Shown here piece after piece: positions 45,879 through 52,890 of a stretch of DNA of 64,000 nucleotides; position 1 is the first letter of the stretch, and every line of letters begins with the position of its first letter. Origin of the DNA: Silvibacterium acidisoli. GTDB taxonomy: Bacteria; Acidobacteriota; Terriglobia; Terriglobales; Acidobacteriaceae. The stretch spans positions 3,968,001-4,032,000 of the forward strand of contig CP085323.1 in assembly GCA_022870745.1 (NCBI GenBank), read 5' to 3'. The position numbers and the translations under genes are program-made. A model generated the notes under the pieces. The model worked only from the letters and a program-made list of their open reading frames with translations, made no database searches and was not told the DNA's origin.

Positions 45879-45903
45879 AAACCGCCAGGTTTCTACTTGG
45901 GCT
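45868..45903. terminator. perfect hairpin spanning the stop codon, likely bidirectional
   Basis: AGCCCAAGTAGAAACC (45868-45883) pairs perfectly over 16 bp with 45888-45903 around a GCCA loop. The TAG stop of the CBM9-like gene is in the left arm. It lies between two convergent genes and has no T-run, so termination in both directions or mRNA 3'-end protection is likely. Confidence 0.6.
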
Positions 45904-45921
45904 CGGGGCGTCGTTATTTCT

Positions 45922-47367
45922 TCATGCGGGAAATTGCCATGGGGCGCGGTAAGGCCGCGAGAGCAGCTCGCTTGCGGCGTTGTCGTTCAGGATCTTCTCG
46001 TTCTCAACGTCCCATTGGATCTTCCGCCCCACCAGCATCGATATGAGTCCGAGATGCCCCGGAAGCGTTGAGTGATGCGCTGTTTCTACCGGTGTGATGG
46101 TAGGCTTGCGCGATTTGACGCTGTCGAGGAAATTGCGCCGGTGTTCGGATGACTCGTAGAGCTTCACCTTGCGAAGATCTTCGGGCAGCGTGTCACCCTG
46201 CAACCACGCTGGATTCGACGCGTCGAATCCAGACCGGTCCACCCAGACCCAGCCGTCTGTTCCGATCCATTTTGTTCCCATGGCGATTGCAGGCGAGCCG
46301 CCTGCAATGGTTATGTTTACGTCGCAAGGGTACTTCGTCACTTCCTTACGATATTTGCATTCAATGTGATATTTGCTCGCCGTGTTCCAAACAGCATTCG
46401 CAGGCGGGAACTCGGCATGCCCATCGATCTCCGAAGGTCCGGTCGAATCGAATCCCAGCCCCCAGTGTGCGATGTCGCCGTGATGACCGATCCAGTCCAT
46501 CAGCTGTCCGCCGCCGGTGTTGTAGTTCCAGCGCCAGTTCTGGTAGACACGCGCATCGATGTAAGGCTCGGCCTTCGAGGGGCCAAGCCACATTTCGTAG
46601 TCGAAGTTCGGCGGAGGCTGGGTGATCGCCAGGTTCCATGCGGGCGTTCCGGGCACAATCTGGGTTGGGTCACTGATCTTGTCGGGCAACGAAGACAGCC
46701 GTTCCAGCAAAGGAGGAACGGTGCCGGGGAAGTCATGGTGACCCTCCGGCAGTCCGATCTCGACACGCACAACATTGCCGATAAGACCGTTGCGGACGAT
46801 TTCCGCGGCCTTATGAAACACCGGAGTCGACCGCTGCCATGAGCCGGTCTGCCAGATAACCTTATTCTTCTGGACGGCTCTCACGATAGCCTGCTGCTCC
46901 GCCACAGTGCGTGCGAGCGGCTTCTCGCCGTAGATGTCCTTCTTTTTCGCCGCGGCATCCGTCGCGATCAATGCGTGCCAGTGATCGGGCACCGCGATCA
47001 TGATCGCATCGACATCTTTTCTTTCCAGCAGTTCCCGATAATCGCGAAATGCCTTGCAGTCCTGGTTCCCATAGTGCTGGTTGACGGTATTTACCGCTTC
47101 CTGCAGGTGATCCTTGTCGAGGTCGCAGGCGGCAACCACCTGGCAGTCTCCCTGCGCCAGGAATGCCTTGGTGTTGGATGGGCCCATCATGCCCCATCCG
47201 ATTACACCGACCGTGATGCGGTTCGAAGCGGAGGCGCGGCTTGTCTGTGCCTGCTCCGTCTGGGCCCAGACGCTTCCGGGCGCCAGCATCGCGGCTCCCG
47301 CTCCCTTTAGAAAAGTACGACGTGTAGGTAGTGCAGCCATGCCTGAATTGGCAAAGTGATTCTTCAC
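45922..47367 (-). CDS. Gfo/Idh/MocA-family oxidoreductase (Tat signal)
   Basis: 481 residues from a GTG at 47367 with GGGAG 7 nt before; ATG 47340 is an alternative. A Tat signal (TRRTFLKGAGAAML, 15-28) precedes the NAD(P)-binding loop GVIGWGMMG (54-62), the catalytic-loop EKP motif (148-150) in YGEKPLA, and a substrate domain with GGGQLMDWIGHHGDI. Periplasmic members of this family occur in sugar-catabolic loci of Acidobacteria, Bacteroidetes and Planctomycetes. Substrate unknown, probably a pyranose. Convergent with the CBM9-like gene. Confidence 0.9.
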   Translation of the reverse strand: MKNHFANSGMAALPTRRTFLKGAGAAMLAPGSVWAQTEQAQTSRASASNRITVGVIGWGMMGPSNTKAFLAQGDCQVVAACDLDKDHLQEAVNTVNQHYGNQDCKAFRDYRELLERKDVDAIMIAVPDHWHALIATDAAAKKKDIYGEKPLARTVAEQQAIVRAVQKNKVIWQTGSWQRSTPVFHKAAEIVRNGLIGNVVRVEIGLPEGHHDFPGTVPPLLERLSSLPDKISDPTQIVPGTPAWNLAITQPPPNFDYEMWLGPSKAEPYIDARVYQNWRWNYNTGGGQLMDWIGHHGDIAHWGLGFDSTGPSEIDGHAEFPPANAVWNTASKYHIECKYRKEVTKYPCDVNITIAGGSPAIAMGTKWIGTDGWVWVDRSGFDASNPAWLQGDTLPEDLRKVKLYESSEHRRNFLDSVKSRKPTITPVETAHHSTLPGHLGLISMLVGRKIQWDVENEKILNDNAASELLSRPYRAPWQFPA

Positions 47368-47490
47368 TATGGACTCCCGGGTCAAAGTAACTGCTGAAGC
47401 GTGCGCACTACGACGTCCCCGCGCAAGCTCGCACATTATAGTCCGGAGAATCTTTCATGAGGAACAGCAAATCGTTGTCCTAAAGGGAGT

Positions 47491-50043
47491 TCATTCGATA
47501 CGCAGCGCCTTGACGGGATCGATCGAGGCCGCGCGCCGCGCCGGGATGAGGCCGGCGATGGCAGCCGTCAGCGCGAGCACCGCAATCGCCACAAACATAA
47601 CCGTCAGGTTCACGCTGGTGATGTCGTAAAGCTGAGACTTCACATAGCGGACGCAGAAGATCGCCACCGGAATGCCGATCGCGAGGCCGGCGACGGTCTG
47701 CATCATGGCACCGCGCATAACCCCGGCAACGACGCGGCTGCGCGCTGCCCCCAGCGCCATGCGGATGCCGATCTCCGGAGTGCGCCGGACGACCGTGTAA
47801 GCGGTCACACCGTAGAGGCCGATGGCGGCAAGCAGCAAAGCAAGCAGGCCGAAGAGAGAAGTAAGGCGCGCAATGAGGCGTTCATCGATAAAGCGATCGT
47901 CGATCTGCTGCTGAAAGGTTTGAAACTTCACGACGGTGAGGTTGGGGTTGATGCTGGCAAGGGTGTCGTCCACGACTTTTTCAAACCCGGCGATGGGGTG
48001 AGCGGTCTGGATGACCAGCGCACCGGCGTACATCGATTGATCTTTTTCGAGAGGCTCGTTCGGGTCGCCAATGCTGCCGGCGCGCTGCGTCAGCGGTAGA
48101 AAATACATGGCGTGGTTTTTCCAGTAGATGCTGGAATAGGTGGTGTCTTCCACCACGCCTACAATCTGGTGCGCCCCATCCATGCCGGCCTCGCCCGGCC
48201 CTGAAAAGCCGAAGCTGTGGCCGATAGGGTTGCGCTTGCCGAAGAACTGCTTGACGAACTCCTGGTTAACCACTGCGACAGGCTGCGAATTCAGCGTGTC
48301 ATGAAGGGTGAAGCCGCGACCCATCACGACATGGGTGCCAACCGAATCGAAATACTCCGGGGTGCCTTTCACCCAGGATGCGCCCTTATTCTGGTCCGGC
48401 TCGCCCTGGATCTTTACGCCCGATCCCCAGTTGTTTGCCTCCATCGGCGTGTAGGTAGCAAGGCCAACCTTGAGAACGCCCGGCAAGCCATGGAAGCGAT
48501 CCACGATGGTCTGGTAGAGAATCTCAACCTCCGTGTTCTTATAGCCCGCTGCCTGCGGATTGATGTGAGCGATGTAACGGTTCCTCGTGTCCAGCTTCAT
48601 GTCCGTGTTCTCGGCCTTGTTCAGGCTCTGCACAAAGAGGCCGGCGGCAACCAATAGAACGAGGGAGAGCGCTGCCTGCAGTACGACAAGTGCCCGTTGC
48701 AGAAACGAGGCTCCGTGAGCGGTCGTACGCGCGTTCGAGCGCAGCGCCTCCGCCGGATACGTGCGTGCAGCCATCAATGCGGGAGCGAGGCCGAAGAGGA
48801 CTCCGGTAACCAGCGAAAGCGCAAAGGCAAAGCCGATGACCAGCGGCGATGGCGAGGCTGTTACCGGCATGTTTTGCTGGTTGGGAAAGGCCAGAGCCAG
48901 GAGCGCATGCGCTCCGACATAGGAGACGATGAGGCCAAGCAGTCCGCCCATGGCCGAAAGAAGTACGCTTTCCGTAAGGAACTGGCGCACGATACGGCTG
49001 CGCTGCGCACCCAGTGCCGAGCGGATGGAAAGCTCAACCCGTCGGCTCATGCCGCGCACCAGCAGCAGGTTGGCGATATTGGCGCAGGCGACCAGAAGCA
49101 CCATCGCCGCGATCCATTGCAGCAGCTTCAGATGATCCCTGTAACCCGCCTGCATATTCTGGATGCCGCCGCCGCCGGGCGAGAGCACCACATGAGTGCG
49201 GGCGAGAGACTGCTTCGCGCGCGGATCGCTATAAGTCTTGAGCGGAGTAAATTCCTGCTTGAGCAGCGCGCTGGTTTTGGCTTGCAGCGCCGGCAGGGAA
49301 GTTCCTGGTTTCACGCGGCCGATGATGTAAGCCCACCGGCTGTCGGGGTCATTGAAATAGGGCGCCCCAGTCACGGAATCCATAAGGTTCATGGGAAGAA
49401 AGTACTTTGGCGGATTGGTATCGATGCGGTCGCCGTAGAATCCCTTGGGCGCGACGCCGATGATTGTTGCCGGTTTTGTATTGATGTAAAACGAGCTCCC
49501 GACAACGCTCGGATCGCCGCCGTAGTCCTGCTGCCAGGCGTCATAGCTCATCACGGCGGTGATGGGAGCGCCCTTCTGGTCGTCGGAGTCGGTGAGCAGG
49601 CGTCCCACCTCAGGAGAAAGACCAAAGACTCGGAAATAATTGCCGGAAACGAATGTCCCCATCACAGACTTCGCCACCGTCTGCGGGCCGGCCCGGCGGA
49701 CAGTGATCGGCCGCCACGCATAACCGGATTCCATCGCTGCCAGTTCCTCGAACTCGGGCAGGTTTTTCTTGAACGTGTAGTACGTGTCGGTGGCGAACAG
49801 GGAGTACGCCCCGTTGTCGTCCCAGCCTCCGTTCACGCAGCAGTCGTCCCTGTCGCCGATTCGTATGAGGGTCTTGGGATCCACGACCGGCAGGTTGTGA
49901 AGCAGGATCGCATTGACGAGGGTGAAGATAGCCGAATTGGCTCCAATGCCAAGCGCGAGAGTAAGCAGCACGGTAGCCGTAAATCCGGGCGTCTTTCTCA
50001 TTTGCCGTAATGCGTAACTCAGATCCTGCAGCAGAACTTTCAT
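47491..50043 (-). CDS. ADOP-type ABC transporter permease, copy 2
   Basis: 850 residues from ATG 50043, chosen because AAGGAGAGG lies just upstream; the frame runs 25 codons further without similarity. It lacks the N-terminal permease-prefix domain present in copies 1 and 3 and begins directly with SYALRQMRKTPGFTATVLLT, ahead of the first membrane helix. Two periplasmic MacB-like domains and two FtsX blocks follow; the C-terminus is IPARRAASIDPVKALRIE. The N-terminal periplasmic domain holds a DRDDCCVNG Cys pair also present in copy 3 (DRNNCCYYNG). No ATPase gene nearby. Confidence 0.9.
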   Translation of the reverse strand: MKVLLQDLSYALRQMRKTPGFTATVLLTLALGIGANSAIFTLVNAILLHNLPVVDPKTLIRIGDRDDCCVNGGWDDNGAYSLFATDTYYTFKKNLPEFEELAAMESGYAWRPITVRRAGPQTVAKSVMGTFVSGNYFRVFGLSPEVGRLLTDSDDQKGAPITAVMSYDAWQQDYGGDPSVVGSSFYINTKPATIIGVAPKGFYGDRIDTNPPKYFLPMNLMDSVTGAPYFNDPDSRWAYIIGRVKPGTSLPALQAKTSALLKQEFTPLKTYSDPRAKQSLARTHVVLSPGGGGIQNMQAGYRDHLKLLQWIAAMVLLVACANIANLLLVRGMSRRVELSIRSALGAQRSRIVRQFLTESVLLSAMGGLLGLIVSYVGAHALLALAFPNQQNMPVTASPSPLVIGFAFALSLVTGVLFGLAPALMAARTYPAEALRSNARTTAHGASFLQRALVVLQAALSLVLLVAAGLFVQSLNKAENTDMKLDTRNRYIAHINPQAAGYKNTEVEILYQTIVDRFHGLPGVLKVGLATYTPMEANNWGSGVKIQGEPDQNKGASWVKGTPEYFDSVGTHVVMGRGFTLHDTLNSQPVAVVNQEFVKQFFGKRNPIGHSFGFSGPGEAGMDGAHQIVGVVEDTTYSSIYWKNHAMYFLPLTQRAGSIGDPNEPLEKDQSMYAGALVIQTAHPIAGFEKVVDDTLASINPNLTVVKFQTFQQQIDDRFIDERLIARLTSLFGLLALLLAAIGLYGVTAYTVVRRTPEIGIRMALGAARSRVVAGVMRGAMMQTVAGLAIGIPVAIFCVRYVKSQLYDITSVNLTVMFVAIAVLALTAAIAGLIPARRAASIDPVKALRIE

Positions 50044-50377
50044 CGCCTCTCCTTCGCGTACCTGGCCCTGCACAGATAGCAAGCATCTTAAGTGCCACAG
50101 TCGTCCTGCGCCACGCACTTCAATAGACAGGCCGTCGATCTTAACGTAACAGCTGCATTTTTTCGTTGCAGGTCTCCCCTCTGCACGCTTCCACCCCGGT
50201 CGAAAGACGGTCTGGATGTCCGCAATCGGACGGCCGATTCCATGAATGGACAGTGATTGCAGGGAAGCGCTGACGGAAACCTTTCAGAAGAAAGGCGGTT
50301 CCCGTTTCAAATCAGGCCATGAATTTGGCACGCGAAATGCGAAAACGAGGGGCAAATCTGTACAGGGGGGGGCCCTC
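50044..50377. other. intergenic region
   Basis: 334 bp between divergent genes. It holds the sigma-54-like site at 50325-50341, a short TCCG-caat-CGGA inverted repeat near 50220, and a G-run just before ATG 50378 that can serve as ribosome site. Nothing else is recognised. Confidence 0.4.
50325..50341 (+). promoter_or_regulatory. sigma-54-type promoter
   Basis: TTGGCACG, four bases, ATGCG matches the -24/-12 consensus (TTGGCACG-N4-TTGCA) with the GG and GC exactly 12 bp apart. It lies 37 bp before the recombinase-like gene. No enhancer-binding regulator gene is next to it. Confidence 0.5.
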
Positions 50378-50830
50378 ATGGCAGTTTACGAGCGAACCAA
50401 GGACTTCATCTCCGCACCCTTCAGCGCCAGCATTATTACCGAGCGCCAGCGTGCGGGATGGCAAATGATATCGATTGAGTGGAGACGGGAACTGCCCGCC
50501 TCCGAGATGCCGAGTGAAGTCAATTCGGATCAGATTCCCTACGGCCTTCGCATCTCCGACGATTGCAAGCGTCTGGAGGTGGACCCCTATGAAAATGCGG
50601 TCATGTTGCAGATGATGGACCTGCTGGTGCAGGACTTCTCTTATGCGAGGATAGTCAGCGATCTCAACGAGAGGGGGCTGCGTATGCGAAACGGAGCTCC
50701 CTGGGACCGGGTTTCTGTCTTCCAGATGATGCCCCGTCTTATCGAAGCGGGACCGCGCCTGTTCGCCGACGATCGGTGGCGGGAGCTGCAGAAACACTCA
50801 AGCCCGGGCGATCCGGGTAATCGATACTAG
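50378..50830 (+). CDS. recombinase-domain-like small protein
   Basis: 150 residues from ATG 50378 behind a G-rich ribosome site; the frame continues upstream to 50246 but those residues are not protein-like. The middle (DLLVQDFSYARIVSDLNERG, then RMRNGAPWDRVSVFQMM) resembles the recombinase domain of large serine integrases, where a helix-turn-helix reads the att site. The catalytic resolvase domain and zinc ribbon are absent, so it is not an active integrase. It could be a regulator derived from one; function is an inference. Confidence 0.6.
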   Translation: MAVYERTKDFISAPFSASIITERQRAGWQMISIEWRRELPASEMPSEVNSDQIPYGLRISDDCKRLEVDPYENAVMLQMMDLLVQDFSYARIVSDLNERGLRMRNGAPWDRVSVFQMMPRLIEAGPRLFADDRWRELQKHSSPGDPGNRY

Positions 50831-50861
50831 TCCCGCCCGGCTCGGCAGAGGCAGCTTCGCA

Positions 50862-51332
50862 TCAAGGCTGGGTGCGGAATAATCTCTTGTACTCGAAGTA
50901 CATGCTCGCTCTCCAGGTCAGGATCATGCCGAAGGCGAGAATGAAGAACAGCCCTGCCGTCTGCTGCAGCGAGATGATCCGTCCGATATAGTCGCGTGCC
51001 AGGTAACGGACGGCGGCAAGCACCAGCACAACCGCGAAGAAAATCTTCGAGCGGCGCATCAGTACCGTCTCTCCCTCGAGAACCAGGCGCGAGGTGCGGA
51101 TCAGGGGATAAGAGAGCAGCAGAGACCCGATAAGAAACGCCCCCAGCGCCCAGGTCAGGGGCACTCGAAATGCGGGCACGAAAAACATGGAGAAGCCTGT
51201 CGCCATACCCAGCGGAGGAATGACGATTGTCTTCATGGTGACGGGGCGACGGCCTTCGCGCAATCGCCAAAGCAGCACGGCAAAAAGGCCCAGAACGGCG
51301 CCGACAGCGGATGTACCCGGAGCAAACAGCAT
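50862..51332 (-). CDS. ccdC: CcdC-family membrane protein
   Basis: 156 residues with four or five hydrophobic helices. Family features: MKTIVIPPLGMATGF after the first helix, RVPLTWALGAFLIGSLLLS, and the ARDYIGRIISLQQTAGLFFI segment followed by a WRASMYFEYKRL tail. CcdC is linked to cytochrome c maturation in Bacillus, although its function is unclear. AGGAGG lies two bases before the ATG. Convergent with the recombinase-like gene. Confidence 0.8.
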   Translation of the reverse strand: MLFAPGTSAVGAVLGLFAVLLWRLREGRRPVTMKTIVIPPLGMATGFSMFFVPAFRVPLTWALGAFLIGSLLLSYPLIRTSRLVLEGETVLMRRSKIFFAVVLVLAAVRYLARDYIGRIISLQQTAGLFFILAFGMILTWRASMYFEYKRLFRTQP

Positions 51333-51424
51333 TTCCTCCTATAGTACCTGCCATCCCCTCGGTTCGCGTGAGCTGCCCGTAAGCCGATCTTCTCGGCTAC
51401 AGGCCCCAGTGCTACGATTGCCGG

Positions 51425-51538
51425 GTGTTCAACTTTGGCAAACCCAAAACCGCGGGCGACTGGATCGTCCATGTCATCGGTGCTCTCATCGCACTCTTCC
51501 TGATCTGGTGGCTGCTGCACTTCATTCTCGGCATCTGA
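51425..51538 (+). CDS. 37-residue single-pass membrane peptide
   Basis: A GTG-started frame of 37 codons. A polar start (FNFGKPKTAGDWI) is followed by one membrane helix (VIGALIALFLIWWLLHFIL) and a TGA. A TACGAT -10-like box six bases before the GTG suggests a leaderless message, matching the two small genes at 42.5 kb. Such peptides often tune membrane protein complexes. No family recognised. It sits opposite and beside the start of ccdC. Confidence 0.5.
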   Translation: MFNFGKPKTAGDWIVHVIGALIALFLIWWLLHFILGI

Positions 51539-51638
51539 GGTCGTTCTTAGCCGTGAACTGAAACTGCGCTGCCCGGACTTCGCATCCAAGTGTCCGAGCG
51601 CCCCTGGCGACGCCAATCGGATCACGAGGAGAATCCCC

Positions 51639-51797
51639 ATGTCTGAACAAAAGAAGTGTCCCCATCCAGCCTGCAGCTGCATTCTTGGAAAGGGCCAATC
51701 CTATTGCAGTGCCTATTGCGAGGGCGCAAAGGGAACGACAACCGTCCTCTGCGAGTGCGGACATGCCGGCTGCAAAGGCGAAGCCCTGAAATCGTAG
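51639..51797 (+). CDS. bacterial metallothionein
   Basis: 52 residues with eight cysteines (7, 12, 14, 23, 27, 38, 40, 45) and two histidines (9, 42). The layout (CPHPACSC ... YCSAYCEGA ... CECGHAGCKG) follows the SmtA/BmtA zinc-binding fold, in which YCS-x2-C and a late GHxGC lie on the zinc finger. ACGAGGAGA precedes the ATG by a normal distance. It should buffer zinc, cadmium or copper in the cytoplasm. Confidence 0.85.
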   Translation: MSEQKKCPHPACSCILGKGQSYCSAYCEGAKGTTTVLCECGHAGCKGEALKS

Positions 51798-51804
51798 TTC
51801 GTTC

Positions 51805-52839
51805 CTATCGCTTCTGCCACCACGCGGCGAGAAACGGTTCTGCCGGCTCGGTGGGTTGCCCCGGAAGGGGCGACCACAGCGGCAGGCCGCGTTCTGCTGC
51901 CAGTGCTGTCATGCGATCTATCGGTTGCCGCCATCCGTGGAGAGCAAGGTTGAACAGGCCCCAGTGGATCGGCATCAGCAAACCGGCGCGCTCCGCACCA
52001 CCCAGCGAAGCATAAGCATCCGCCGCGGCATCCGGCCCCAGATGGATGGACGCCCACGCAGCATCGTAGGCTCCGATTTCCAGCATCGTGAGATCGAACG
52101 GCCCGTACTTCGCTCCGATCTCTGCGAAGCCCGGCCACGGCCCCGAGTCCGCTCCATAGAAGACGCGGTGACTGCTGCCTTCGAGAACATAAGAGCCCCA
52201 AAGCGTTGTGAAGCGGTCCCCAAGCGTGCGGCCCGAGAAGTGACGGGACGGCACGCAGTTTATCGTCAACTCTGCGCCGGAATTCTCTCCCGTGATAGTG
52301 ACGTTCTGCGTCCAGTCCAACTCCGTGATCCGTCCTGCCGGAACGCCAAAGCGGCCCAACAGCTTGCCGACGCCCAGGCCGGTGACCCAGCGCGTGCGCG
52401 AGAGCGCCGGCATTCGGCTCAAACGCGCGATCGTGCGACGGCCGAGGTGATCGTAGTGATCGTGCGAGATAAGTACCGCATCCAGCGGCGGCAATTCCTC
52501 GAGCGCGATTGTGGGCGCGAAGAAACGTTCCGGCCCCACCCATTCAAAGGGAGCTGCACGCCGCTCCCACACCGGGTCTACCAGCACGCGTAAACCGTCG
52601 ATTTCGATCAGGGAACTCGAATGGCCGAACCATGTCACGCGCAGGCCTGAGACCGGCGGCTCGTTGTAGATGCGCCGATCCGTATGAAACGGTCCGAGCC
52701 TGGACTTCGGTTTGGTCTCTTCCTTGTTGCTGAGATACCTGGGGAGGGTATCGAGCATCACTCGCAAGGAGCCGACGTCGGTCGGGATGGGATTCTGGAA
52801 GTGCTTGCCTGTTCTGCGCGCGGGATGGAGAAGGGTCAT
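51805..52839 (-). CDS. MBL-fold hydrolase, NAPE-PLD/RomA-like
   Basis: 344 residues. Metallo-beta-lactamase fold with metal ligands in WFGHSS, the hallmark SHDHYDHLG, CVPSRHFSGR, YGADSGPWP and MPIHWG, in the arrangement of N-acyl-phosphatidylethanolamine phospholipase D-like and RomA/UlaG-like proteins. In bacteria these are predicted phosphodiesterases of lipids; the substrate is unknown. Its stop lies 7 bp from the metallothionein stop, convergent. Confidence 0.88.
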   Translation of the reverse strand: MTLLHPARRTGKHFQNPIPTDVGSLRVMLDTLPRYLSNKEETKPKSRLGPFHTDRRIYNEPPVSGLRVTWFGHSSSLIEIDGLRVLVDPVWERRAAPFEWVGPERFFAPTIALEELPPLDAVLISHDHYDHLGRRTIARLSRMPALSRTRWVTGLGVGKLLGRFGVPAGRITELDWTQNVTITGENSGAELTINCVPSRHFSGRTLGDRFTTLWGSYVLEGSSHRVFYGADSGPWPGFAEIGAKYGPFDLTMLEIGAYDAAWASIHLGPDAAADAYASLGGAERAGLLMPIHWGLFNLALHGWRQPIDRMTALAAERGLPLWSPLPGQPTEPAEPFLAAWWQKR

Positions 52840-52890
52840 GGACGTCTGGTTTGATGGCCCAGGCCCCCCTCGCGATTCAGCTCCTGATAC

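Noticed and set aside
48697-50010. 437-residue plus-strand frame
   Set aside because: Antisense to ADOP copy 2; Arg/His-rich and without motifs.
50246-50377. N-terminal extension of the recombinase-like protein
   Set aside because: It would contain the sigma-54-like promoter and lacks similarity; ATG 50378 has a G-rich ribosome site.
50378-50830. Active serine integrase or prophage remnant
   Set aside because: Only the recombinase-like domain is present; no resolvase catalytic domain, att repeats or phage genes nearby.
51713-52543. 276-residue minus-strand frame
   Set aside because: Overlaps the MBL-fold gene in another frame and runs over the metallothionein; composition is shadow-like.
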